Notes: generated by a model from the letters alone, not told the origin. 7,220 bases of DNA from UBA5794 sp964196275 (GCA_964196275.1 CAXMSN010000026.1:1-7220), one strand, 5' to 3'; numbered from the stretch's first letter, positions 1 to 6,300 are shown. Program-made: numbers and translations.

Positions 1-114
1 GCCCGTGGACAGTCTCGCCGCCTCGAATCGAGGGTTGGGGTCGCCGACGTGCTGGCTCCGTTTGCCCCACTTGCGATAGAACTGCTCTGTAGCGCCTCGC
101 CGAAAAGGCGAAGT
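1..114 (-). CDS. possible partial ORF running off the left edge
   Basis: A minus-strand frame is open from just after a stop at 115-117 to the window edge (38 codons). Its translation contains FYRKWGKRSQHVGD, which reads more like real protein than the frames on the other strand. No ATG, GTG or TTG lies between the stop and the first plausible residues, so if coding it would need a frameshift or would be the broken end of a gene. I do not recognise the family. The rest of bases 1-424 holds no convincing gene. Chance openness in GC-rich DNA is a real alternative. Confidence 0.18.
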
Positions 115-149
115 TCAAGTAGCACAACCCATGCAGCGGGCCGCTCACA

Positions 150-245
150 TCAGGCATTGCGCGCAGTCTCGAATGGTCGCTGCCACCGCTTCGAGACACG
201 TACTTGTACCTCGGTGATGCCCTCGAGGTTCGTCGGCCTTCTCAT
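150..245 (-). CDS. possible 31-residue micro-ORF with strong ribosome binding site
   Basis: A minus-strand ATG at 245-243 is preceded, four bases away, by AAGGAGG (complement at 250-256), the best Shine-Dalgarno match I noticed in the window. The ATG overlaps the stop of the upstream micro-ORF as ATGA. The product would be 31 residues, beginning MRRPTNLEGITEVQVRV and ending ARNA, basic and without a membrane segment. It has no recognisable family. It could be a true small gene, the 5' end of a gene broken by frameshift, or chance. The ribosome site and the coupling are the only positive evidence. Confidence 0.28.
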   Translation of the reverse strand: MRRPTNLEGITEVQVRVSKRWQRPFETARNA

Positions 246-334
246 TCGTCCTCCTTGGGCTCGGTCTCTTCAACGTTCCACACACGCTTGCGAGCGACCA
301 CCTCAACTTCCCGGGTGAGCCACCCCGGATTCAC
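242..334 (-). CDS. possible 30-residue micro-ORF upstream of the 150-245 ORF
   Basis: A minus-strand frame begins at a GTG (334-332) and ends in TGA at 244-242, overlapping the next ATG. The 30-residue translation has a basic middle (VVARKRVWNVEE) and an acidic tail (ETEPKEDE), a composition common at real protein C-termini. About 73% of its codons end in G or C, similar to a coding gene of this genome. No ribosome site precedes the GTG, and an in-frame TAA lies three codons upstream. It may therefore be the tail of a decayed gene rather than a complete one. Confidence 0.22.
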   Translation of the reverse strand: MNPGWLTREVEVVARKRVWNVEETEPKEDE

Positions 335-402
335 CTGGTGTTACCAAGCGGCCAGGTGGTCGAGAAACCCGGCGAAACAGCGCCGATCAACCCACCTGCC
401 CA

Positions 403-414
403 CGCCTCGAGGCG
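403..414. repeat. 12-base perfect palindrome beside the tRNA fragment
   Basis: CGCCTCGAGGCG is a perfect 12-base palindrome ending 10 bases before the tRNA-Leu fragment. The core CCTCGAGG recurs at 221-228, and a one-base-spaced version (CCTCGAATCGAGG) sits at 21-33. It could be a protein-binding site for the left-hand region, or chance in GC-rich DNA. Confidence 0.35.
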
Positions 415-424
415 CGCTGTATAG

Positions 425-481
425 CTTGAGGGCCCAGTGGGACATTGTCCCGTGGAGGTTCAACTCCTCACTCCGACACCA
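425..481 (+). pseudogene. 3' half of a tRNA-Leu(GAG), likely attachment-site remnant
   Basis: The segment fits the 3' half of a class II tRNA. It has an anticodon loop TTGAGGG (426-432, anticodon GAG at 428-430), the anticodon-stem strand CCCAG (433-437) and a long variable arm GGGAC-ATT-GTCCC (439-451). These are followed by a T-arm with loop TTCAACT (459-465), the acceptor strand CTCCGAC (471-477), discriminator A478 and encoded CCA (479-481). The long variable arm together with GAG indicates tRNA-Leu. The 5' partner is missing: no GTCGGAG acceptor strand or D-arm lies upstream, the bases before the loop (ATAGC) do not pair with CCCAG, and the T-stem has one mismatch (454/470). Tyrosine integrases often use tRNA 3' halves, from anticodon loop to 3' end, as attachment sites. 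A displaced copy at the end of an integrated element would look like this. An intact gene elsewhere is expected but cannot be seen here. Confidence 0.62.
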
Positions 482-514
482 ACAACCCCTTGGGCACCTC
501 CCCTTGGGGTTGTT
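481..514 (+). terminator. hairpin directly after the tRNA-Leu fragment
   Basis: AACAACCCC (481-489) and GGGGTTGTT (506-514) form a perfect 9-bp stem with a 16-base loop. It starts at the last base of the tRNA CCA, where a tRNA terminator would sit. There is no T-run after it, so intrinsic termination would be weak; a processing or rho-assisted site is also possible. Confidence 0.5.
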
Positions 515-629
515 GACTGTTCCGGATTCGGACGGTGCGCCTGGGCTGGCTCCGCTGCTGGTGGGCGGACGCGCGAACCAGCGTGTTGCCTGAGGGCCGG
601 ATTCCTACCGCCCGCCGTTGGTGTCGACC

Positions 630-660
630 TTGGTCACAGCGGGATGCACCCGGCTAGCGT
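630..660 (+). promoter_or_regulatory. candidate promoter giving a leaderless transcript of the PLP operon
   Basis: TAGCGT at 655-660 matches the actinobacterial -10 pattern TAnnnT and ends 7 bases before the ATG at 668, so transcription would start at or next to that A. TTGGTC at 630-635 is a possible -35 with a 19-base spacer. No ribosome-binding sequence precedes the ATG, consistent with a leaderless mRNA. The motif is weak and unverified. Confidence 0.35.
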
Positions 661-667
661 GTTCCCC

Positions 668-2179
668 ATGACATTGGGAATCGACACGGCTCGGTATGGG
701 CTTCTTCAAGAGATCATCGATGGCGACAGCTATGGGAGGTCTGTCGATCGGTTTCGAGAGGCCGGCGTACTGCTCCCAACCCTCGCCCAGTTGGCTGATC
801 CACAACTGATCCCGTCGGCCATTACGGACGCACTCCTCGATATCGGCAGAGACGATGCACACCCGCTGAATCTCTTCCGTGTCCACTGGTACAACGCGTG
901 GGACCATCGACGGCTCGTGGAGGTGCCAGAACACATCGTTCTTCCTTCATCCCTCACGGGCGTTGACGCAAAGATCGTGCTCGTGTTCGGCAACCGCTTC
1001 CCGATGATCGACGCTCACAAGGTGCTTGCGGCGTACGCGTGTCTCGTTCCCCGCGTGGTGAGCGGCCAGTTCGATCCGACCCGCCATCGGGCAGTGTGGC
1101 CCTCGACGGGCAACTACGCACGGGGAGGTATCGCCATATCTCGGCTGATGCACAGTCGCGGTGTCGCCGTGCTGCCTGAGAACATGAGCCGGGAGCGTTT
1201 CGATTGGCTGGACGCGTGGGTTCCCAATGCTGAAGACGTCATTCGTACGCCGGGCTCTGAAAGCAACGTCAAGGAGATATACGACGCCTGCAAGGTGCTA
1301 TCCGAAGATCCGGTCAACTTCATCCTCAACCAGTTCTCAGAGTTCGCCAATCATGTCGGGCACTACACCGTTACCGGCCGAGCACTCGGCCATGTGTTCG
1401 AATCCATGAGAGAAACGAACCCGGACCTCACCCTGGCGGCCGTGACATCGGCATCTGGGTCAGCAGGGACATTGGCGATGGGAGACAGGCTCAAGGACGA
1501 CTTCGGGGCCAAGATCGTTGCTGTCGAGGCGCTTGAGTGCCCGACGATGCTCTACAACGGCTACGGAGAGCACAACATCCAGGGAATCGGTGACAAGCAC
1601 ATACCGCTGATCCACAATGTCATGAACACGGACATCGTCACCGCCGTTTCAGACACAGCGACCGATGGCCTGAACCTCGTGTTCACGACCGACGTGGGCA
1701 AGGCCTACCTCACCGAACGACTCGGTGTGCCTGTCGAGATCGTCGATCAATTACGTCACTTTGGTCTCTCGTCAATCTGCAACATGCTTGCAGCGATCAA
1801 GACGGCGAAGCAGCTCGGTCTTGGAGCGGACGACGTCGTCATCTCTGTGGCGACCGATGGATCTGAGATGTATGGCAGCGAGACGCTGAGCTTTCAGAGC
1901 ACCAACTACCCAGACGGATTCACAGACGTCGATGCTGCTGCGATCGTGGCACAGCACCTCGTTGGCGCTGACACGGAGCACCTCGAGGAGCTCGATGCGA
2001 CCGGAAGGGACCGCATCTTCAACCTTGGCTATTACACATGGGTGGAGCAGCAAGGCGTGACGATCGAGGACTTCGATGCGCGCCGAGATCAAGATTTCTG
2101 GAACGAGTTGCACACGATGGCACCGGCGTGGGATGCCATGATCGATGACTTCAACGCCGCGACCGGCATCACCGTGTGA
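668..2179 (+). CDS. PLP-dependent fold-type II enzyme, cysteine-synthase-like (503 aa)
   Basis: This is a cytoplasmic pyridoxal-phosphate enzyme of the tryptophan-synthase-beta/cysteine-synthase superfamily. It resembles proteins usually labelled 'pyridoxal-5'-phosphate-dependent protein subunit beta'; the reaction is not established. Visible marks in order are FPMIDAHK with the probable Schiff-base lysine K118, the substrate loop PSTGNYARGG (145-154), the phosphate-binding loop SASGSAGT (261-268) and HNIQGIGDKHIP (302-313). The last closely parallels the cysteine synthase HKIQGIGAGFIP segment. VATDGSE (394-400) follows, near the expected pyridine-nitrogen-binding position. The protein is longer than a typical cysteine synthase (about 300-330 aa), with about 85 extra residues at the N-terminus and about 100 at the C-terminus. 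The frame is open back to 437, but that stretch crosses the tRNA fragment and reads as non-protein, so I start at ATG 668; ATG 644 is the alternative. It overlaps the next gene by 4 bases. No signal peptide or membrane segment is seen. Confidence 0.9.
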   Translation: MTLGIDTARYGLLQEIIDGDSYGRSVDRFREAGVLLPTLAQLADPQLIPSAITDALLDIGRDDAHPLNLFRVHWYNAWDHRRLVEVPEHIVLPSSLTGVDAKIVLVFGNRFPMIDAHKVLAAYACLVPRVVSGQFDPTRHRAVWPSTGNYARGGIAISRLMHSRGVAVLPENMSRERFDWLDAWVPNAEDVIRTPGSESNVKEIYDACKVLSEDPVNFILNQFSEFANHVGHYTVTGRALGHVFESMRETNPDLTLAAVTSASGSAGTLAMGDRLKDDFGAKIVAVEALECPTMLYNGYGEHNIQGIGDKHIPLIHNVMNTDIVTAVSDTATDGLNLVFTTDVGKAYLTERLGVPVEIVDQLRHFGLSSICNMLAAIKTAKQLGLGADDVVISVATDGSEMYGSETLSFQSTNYPDGFTDVDAAAIVAQHLVGADTEHLEELDATGRDRIFNLGYYTWVEQQGVTIEDFDARRDQDFWNELHTMAPAWDAMIDDFNAATGITV

Positions 2180-3384
2180 GCGGCGTGCTCGATGCGGGTC
2201 CGTATGTCTCATGGCTGCTGACACCAAGCGGAGCCGAGTGGCCTGACGTATCGGATCCCGAGTCGAACAGTTTCGTTCGATATCGTCGGCTGCTGTGGTC
2301 GTGGCACAAGGCGATGGCCGCTGGGTGGACCGACGCTGACTTCGTTGAAGCCGCACGATCGATCGACGCATCGGTAGCGGCCGTGGATAGCAGAGGCTTC
2401 GTACGGACGCCCGCACGGTGGGATGCAGGGTTGGCGGGAGATGATGCGCCACGTCGTGTGTTCGCCAAGGACGAGACCCACAACGTTGGTGGTTCGCACA
2501 AGGCGAGACATCTCATGGGACTCCTTCTTCACTTGGCCGTGGATACCGAATCGAGTGACAGTCGGCTTGCCATATCGAGTTGCGGGAACGCGGCGATCGG
2601 TGCAGCCACCGTTGCCAGGGCTGCCGGCCGTCCCATCGATGTCTTCATCCCAACGTGGGCTGATGCCACCGTGGTTGACGTGTTGCAGGGCCTCGACGCC
2701 ACGATCCATGTGTGTGAGCGCCGGCCGGGGGAGACGGGGGACCCTTGCATGCTTCGCTTCACCGAAGCCGTTGACGACGGTGCCCTGGCATTTGGCGTAC
2801 AAGCGACGGAGAACAGGTGGACGCTCGACGGCGGTCGCACGCTCGGCTGGGAGCTTGCGGATCAGTTCGGAGACGAAACGCCGAGTCACCTTTTCGTGCA
2901 GGTTGGTGGGGGAGCGTTGCTCACGTCGACCACGATCGGACTGCTCGAAGCAGTCGCACTCGGTCGGCTTGCGTCGAGCCCGAAGGTCTGGGCCGTCCAG
3001 GCGGACGGGTGTGCGCCGTTTGATCGAGCCTGGCTGGCGATCGACGGCGGCGGATCGATCGATGACCGTCTCGATGCCGCTCAGTCCCGTGCGACGGAGC
3101 TTATGACTCCTTGGAACGACCCCGTGAGTTCAGCCACTGGCATCTTGGACGACGTGACCTACGACTGGCTCGGCGTCGCGCGAGCGCTCCTCGAGACGAG
3201 CGGGGATTCCGTCGTCGTATCCGAACGCGGCATCGTGTCGGCGAACCAGGTGGTGAGACGGGCGGGCTACGACGCCGACGAAACGGGATCCGCCGGATAC
3301 GCAGGGCTGCGTGCCGCCTTCAGGTCGGGGCTTCTGGACGCAGACGAATCCGGGGGAGTGTTGATCACGGGTATCCGCCGGTAG
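2176..3384 (+). CDS. PLP-dependent fold-type II enzyme, threonine-synthase/dehydratase-like (402 aa)
   Basis: This is a second pyridoxal-phosphate enzyme, from a different branch of fold type II. FAKDETHNVGGSHKAR (96-111) holds the probable Schiff-base lysine K109, as in threonine synthases and serine/threonine dehydratases. SSCGNAAIGAA (134-144) is the substrate loop, with Cys where most relatives have Gly. VQVGGGALLTS (241-251) is the glycine-rich phosphate loop, and ETGSAGYAGLRA (369-380) resembles the C-terminal cofactor-ring segment. The first 95 or so residues match nothing I recognise. The GTG start lies inside the previous gene's end (GTGA, 4-base overlap), which implies translational coupling and equal expression. 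Beta-elimination or beta/gamma-replacement on a hydroxy- or activated amino acid is the family's usual chemistry. The substrate cannot be read from the sequence, and a true threonine synthase (thrC) is possible but unproven without thrA or thrB nearby. The two enzymes may act in sequence or form a complex. Confidence 0.88.
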   Translation: MSGVLDAGPYVSWLLTPSGAEWPDVSDPESNSFVRYRRLLWSWHKAMAAGWTDADFVEAARSIDASVAAVDSRGFVRTPARWDAGLAGDDAPRRVFAKDETHNVGGSHKARHLMGLLLHLAVDTESSDSRLAISSCGNAAIGAATVARAAGRPIDVFIPTWADATVVDVLQGLDATIHVCERRPGETGDPCMLRFTEAVDDGALAFGVQATENRWTLDGGRTLGWELADQFGDETPSHLFVQVGGGALLTSTTIGLLEAVALGRLASSPKVWAVQADGCAPFDRAWLAIDGGGSIDDRLDAAQSRATELMTPWNDPVSSATGILDDVTYDWLGVARALLETSGDSVVVSERGIVSANQVVRRAGYDADETGSAGYAGLRAAFRSGLLDADESGGVLITGIRR

Positions 3385-3410
3385 ATCATCTGAGAGAACT
3401 GCTACCGGCG
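3376..3410 (+). terminator. inverted repeat spanning the stop codon of the PLP operon
   Basis: CGCCGGTAG (3376-3384), which includes the TAG stop, pairs perfectly with CTACCGGCG (3402-3410) across a 17-base loop. It lies between convergent genes and probably ends the operon transcript, though no T-run follows. A second small inverted repeat (GACGG 3421-3425, CCGTC 3436-3440) overlaps the stop of the opposing gene. Confidence 0.5.
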
Positions 3411-3438
3411 AGTACAGCTGGACGGACCCGCTGAACCG

Positions 3439-3804
3439 TCAGTCTGCGTCGGCTTCTTTCAAGTCGGCCCGGCTCTTCGAGAAGGCCGTCACCGATGCGG
3501 CGGTGGCGCCCACGCCTATCAGGAAAGCAACGATCCCCAGCCTGTCCGGATCCTGGGACGGCGGCGCATCTTCACCGATCGATTCGTAGACGCTCTCAGG
3601 CGCCTCATTGCCTTGGGTGTCGTACAGGGTCCAGGCACATCCGTTCGATCCGTCACGCTGCCAGAGCCAGCCCTCGGGTGAGTCGAGCCTGGCATCAGCG
3701 GTACAGAAGGTGGCCTCTGGCTGGGCGGTGAAGGCGAAGCTTGCGCTGATGAATGCGAGAATCGCGATTCCGGCTGAGAGATACATGATCGCTCTATTGG
3801 TCAT
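3439..3804 (-). CDS. small membrane protein of unknown function (121 aa)
   Basis: The protein has two hydrophobic segments, at about residues 6-28 and 88-108. Between them are about 60 polar residues containing two cysteines (C34, C56) and several Trp and Tyr. The tail is short and charged (KSRADLKEADAD). By the positive-inside rule the N-terminus and tail would be cytoplasmic and the middle loop outside, where the two cysteines could form a disulfide. The first segment could instead be a signal peptide, with AFTAQ as a possible cleavage region. No family is recognised. The ATG at 3804 is preceded only by a weak GGAA; an internal ATG (residue 7) is an alternative start. The gene converges on the PLP operon and diverges from the small gene at 3943. 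A TAnnnT (TAGTGT, complement of 3839-3844) about 35 bases upstream could be its -10. Confidence 0.7.
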   Translation of the reverse strand: MTNRAIMYLSAGIAILAFISASFAFTAQPEATFCTADARLDSPEGWLWQRDGSNGCAWTLYDTQGNEAPESVYESIGEDAPPSQDPDRLGIVAFLIGVGATAASVTAFSKSRADLKEADAD

Positions 3805-3942
3805 ACGAATTCCGTGTCAGGTTCAAGGTTGTGACCGCACACTAGGACACGATGGGCCGGCGAACGTGTCATGTCAGATCGGCGCAGATACGGTCGACAC
3901 GGCGACCGCACTACGCTGCCACCGAACATCGAAAGGAACCTC

Positions 3943-4125
3943 GTGGCTCAGAAACAATGGCCGACTTGGATGGTTGTCATAGCGGTATTGATTCTGATCG
4001 GGCCGATTATGTGGGCAACATGGGTCGCCTTCAACCTGGTCACTGCGATGTCGATCGGCGGCATCTTGCTCGTCGTGTTGATCGTGTGGATCTTCACCCG
4101 CCTCAACAAGAAGGTCAACGGCTAG
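3943..4125 (+). CDS. very small membrane protein with two transmembrane segments (60 aa)
   Basis: I place the start at GTG 3943 because AAAGGA (3932-3937) sits just upstream at proper spacing. Translation from 3871 would add an arginine-rich, unlikely leader. The product, MAQKQWPTWMVV and onward, has two hydrophobic helices at about residues 8-26 and 35-53, joined by a short turn (NLVTAMS). It ends in a basic tail RLNKKVNG, so both ends would be cytoplasmic. No cysteines, histidines or catalytic motifs are visible. I cannot assign a function; proteins this size are often partners or modulators of larger membrane complexes. TACGCT (3912-3917) could be a -10 element. The 138 bases between this gene and the divergent one at 3804 must hold both promoters. 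Confidence 0.65.
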   Translation: MAQKQWPTWMVVIAVLILIGPIMWATWVAFNLVTAMSIGGILLVVLIVWIFTRLNKKVNG

Positions 4126-4170
4126 CGCTCGCCTTCGGCTCGCTTCAGACCCGCTCGCTTCGCTTCGCTG
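4126..4170. repeat. low-complexity GCTCGC/CGCTT direct repeats between convergent genes
   Basis: GCTCGCTTC occurs at 4138-4146 and 4153-4161, with related GCTCGCC before it and CGCTT repeated in tandem after it (to about 4170). The segment fills the gap between the 60-residue gene and the end of the minus-strand gene. A small TACGT-AGC-ACGTA hairpin follows at 4198-4210. No terminator with a T-run is seen. Confidence 0.45.
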
Positions 4171-4217
4171 ACAGACCGGCGTTGAATTCTTCCGTGATAC
4201 GTAGCACGTACTCCCGT

Positions 4218-6176
4218 CTAGATCGTCCCGCTGACCAGCATCATGAGGATCAGGACGACCAGGTACGCAGCGGTGCCCCCGCCGATGATGAGCCATCTCA
4301 TGAACGCGGGAATGGAAGACTTCGTGAACGCGTGGTAGGTGATGACGCCGAGGATGGGGATGAGCAGGATCACGGCGAACCAGCCGACGATCACACCCTT
4401 TCCCATCTCCTCGTTTCGTTTGACCATGTCCCAAATGGCGAGGCCGATCCAGGCACCGACGAGCGCGAGTGGGAGGAAGTAGCCCCACAGCGTGAAGAGG
4501 AACGTCCAGAACGTTGGTTCGGTGATGGGAACTCCTGACACGACGATCTCCTTGCTACGTATCTCGACGCCCTCTGGCAAGTCCGGCGTGCGGATCTCAT
4601 CGAGGTTCGGTTTCTCGAAAACTTCATGGGCTGGCTGGGGAACTGCAGTGACATCCGCCATATTTGCCTGCGCTGCCGGCGCAGGCCAAGCGCGGTAGTC
4701 GGAGCCAGATGGCACATCGTTCGCACCATCGGCGAACGCACCGAGGAGGAAGAACAGTGACCCGAGATCCATCTGGAACGGCATGCTGATGCTCGAGCAG
4801 GTGTGATACAAAGCGATCATCGGCGGGATGTTGATCCCCGCTGTCTTGTTGCCCTCGAAGCAATTCCCCTTGCTCAGGGGACCCACGAGCCCCAAGTCAG
4901 CGATGCCGGTCCCTGCGATCGTGTTGTTGCGAACCACGTTGTCCGACGCCCACCAGAAGTTCTTATCGGGCAGCACGTTGGTCACGATTCCGATGCGGTC
5001 GTGATTCACAACGAGGTTCTTCTCGACGAGATCACCCTCTCCGCCCGCAAGGACGATGCCCTCGCCCCAAGCGAGTCGTGCGAATCCTTTTGTCGGGGCG
5101 TCGGCGTTGTTGTTGTTCATGACGAGGTTCCCCCCGATGTAGACATCGCGGTGCGGCGGGTACAGCTCAGAGTCGAGAGAGTTCGGGGCAACGCCCCCCA
5201 TGTTGTTCTCGTATCGCGAGTTGATGAGGTAGAGCTCGCCGCCGGCATTCGTCCCTGAGTAGGCGAGACCGTTTTCGACAGACACGGAGTCGGTCACCAC
5301 CGCGCTGCACGGGTAACACTGACCGATATAGATTCCGGAATCGCGGTTGCCTGATGCATAGACGTGGTCGAAGAGCCCATCAACAGAGTCGAAGGCGTAG
5401 ATTCCGTAGTCGCCGTTGTTGTGGGCGGTGACATACGAGCCTCGATACCCGGTCACCCCCGTCCAGTAGAACCCATTGACTTCGAAGTTGCGCGCCGTGA
5501 TGTTCTCGATCGCAACACCGTTGGCTACGACGTGGAAGCCGTTGCTCAACTCGAAGCCGCCGTCGAGGATCGTCGAGCTACGGTCCGCACCGCGGATGAT
5601 CAGCGAAGGCACATCCACCGTCACCGACTCGTTGTACACGCCGGCCTCGACGAAGACCATGTCACCGGTGTCTGCGGCATCGACAGCCTCCTGGATCGAT
5701 GGTTGGTCGCGGGGAACGTTGATCGTCGTTCCGCTCCAATCTGGCACAGAAGGCTCGTCGTCTGCCTCCAGAGTCTCGTACTCCTCGACATCGCCGACCA
5801 CCACGTAGCCGGCCATCCCACCGCCCTCGGCGTTGCCATGGAACGTGCAGAAATATGGGTACACGCCTGTCTCGTCGAACGTGCGCGTGTATCTGGCGCC
5901 GCGCTCCATGGTGAGTTCCGATTCCCACGAGCCGTCGGAGGCGAAGACGTTGTGCGGGTTGTCACCGACCATCAGCCATTCGACAGACTCACCGGGAGCG
6001 ATCTCGATGATGTCCTCGTTGTAGACGTCGTCGTAGCCGAACACCTGGATCACGCCCGGCGCCTCTTCACCTGGTCCAGCCAGAACCACGACGATCGCCA
6101 CCAACGCTATGAGGATCCCACCGAGGAAGATCAAGCCTCGATCAAGCCGTACTGTCTGGGTTCGCACGACGGACAC
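4218..6176 (-). CDS. membrane-anchored cupredoxin / NosD-like beta-helix protein (652 aa)
   Basis: Domain order: a membrane anchor or uncleaved signal at residues 14-33, then a cupredoxin domain at about 42-128. The cupredoxin has the type-1 copper ligand pattern, with H75 (DNPHNV), C110 and H113 (YFCTFH) and M121 (GGGMAGYVVV). A right-handed parallel beta-helix follows at about 150-460, opening with INVPRDQPSIQEAVDAA and repeating N-G-I/V strand patterns (NosD/pectate-lyase-like). After a proline-rich linker come three membrane helices at about 556-583, 594-617 and 625-649; the middle one (WFAVILLIPILGVITY) resembles the short membrane domain at the N-terminus of some phospholipase-D-type proteins. 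Most of the chain would lie outside the membrane. The copper centre suggests electron transfer or copper handling, and NosD-type helices occur with nitrous-oxide reductase maturation, but no nos genes are near. The GTG start at 6176 lacks a ribosome site; TCTACT seven bases upstream allows leaderless transcription. GTG at codon 4 is an alternative start. Confidence 0.87.
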   Translation of the reverse strand: MSVVRTQTVRLDRGLIFLGGILIALVAIVVVLAGPGEEAPGVIQVFGYDDVYNEDIIEIAPGESVEWLMVGDNPHNVFASDGSWESELTMERGARYTRTFDETGVYPYFCTFHGNAEGGGMAGYVVVGDVEEYETLEADDEPSVPDWSGTTINVPRDQPSIQEAVDAADTGDMVFVEAGVYNESVTVDVPSLIIRGADRSSTILDGGFELSNGFHVVANGVAIENITARNFEVNGFYWTGVTGYRGSYVTAHNNGDYGIYAFDSVDGLFDHVYASGNRDSGIYIGQCYPCSAVVTDSVSVENGLAYSGTNAGGELYLINSRYENNMGGVAPNSLDSELYPPHRDVYIGGNLVMNNNNADAPTKGFARLAWGEGIVLAGGEGDLVEKNLVVNHDRIGIVTNVLPDKNFWWASDNVVRNNTIAGTGIADLGLVGPLSKGNCFEGNKTAGINIPPMIALYHTCSSISMPFQMDLGSLFFLLGAFADGANDVPSGSDYRAWPAPAAQANMADVTAVPQPAHEVFEKPNLDEIRTPDLPEGVEIRSKEIVVSGVPITEPTFWTFLFTLWGYFLPLALVGAWIGLAIWDMVKRNEEMGKGVIVGWFAVILLIPILGVITYHAFTKSSIPAFMRWLIIGGGTAAYLVVLILMMLVSGTI

Positions 6177-6213
6177 CCTAGTGAGTAGAGAAGCCGTCGC
6201 GTCGCCAGGAGGG

Positions 6214-6245
6214 TCTGCGATCAGTTGATCAGCGAAAATCGCAGA
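6214..6245. promoter_or_regulatory. inverted repeat upstream of the cupredoxin gene
   Basis: TCTGCGAT (6214-6221) and ATCGCAGA (6238-6245) are perfect 8-base arms around 16 bases. Inside is a GATCAG-TT-GATCAG direct repeat (6219-6232). The position, 38 to 69 bases upstream of the minus-strand gene's start, suits an operator or an RNA hairpin. The binding protein is unknown. Confidence 0.4.
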
Positions 6246-6300
6246 GAAAGTTCACGGAATGCGACCAGTAGGCGCTATGGCGTGGTTACCTACCGCTTCG

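Noticed and set aside
49..318. Open plus-strand frame of 89 codons
   Set aside because: The translation is rich in Ser, Arg and Pro with no motif, and no ribosome site precedes it; it runs opposite the better-looking minus-strand short frames.
1..424. Group I intron inside the tRNA-Leu anticodon loop
   Set aside because: Such introns occur in some bacterial tRNA-Leu genes, but I find no 5' exon and no conserved P/Q/R/S core motifs in this GC-rich stretch.
204..593. Plus-strand frame of 129 codons
   Set aside because: It runs through the tRNA-Leu fragment and the hairpin after it, and the translation has no protein-like pattern.
437..667. N-terminal extension of the first PLP gene
   Set aside because: The extra 77 residues cover the tRNA 3' half and its hairpin and are rich in Pro, Gly and Cys; family similarity begins after the ATG at 668.
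1772..2889. Two minus-strand frames of 226 codons each over the PLP genes
   Set aside because: Both lie opposite clear enzyme-coding frames and have Arg/His-rich translations without domains.
5364..6188. Long plus-strand frame (274 codons) opposite the copper protein
   Set aside because: It is a mirror of the minus-strand gene, Asp/Val/Arg-rich with no motif, as expected from the strong codon bias of the true gene.
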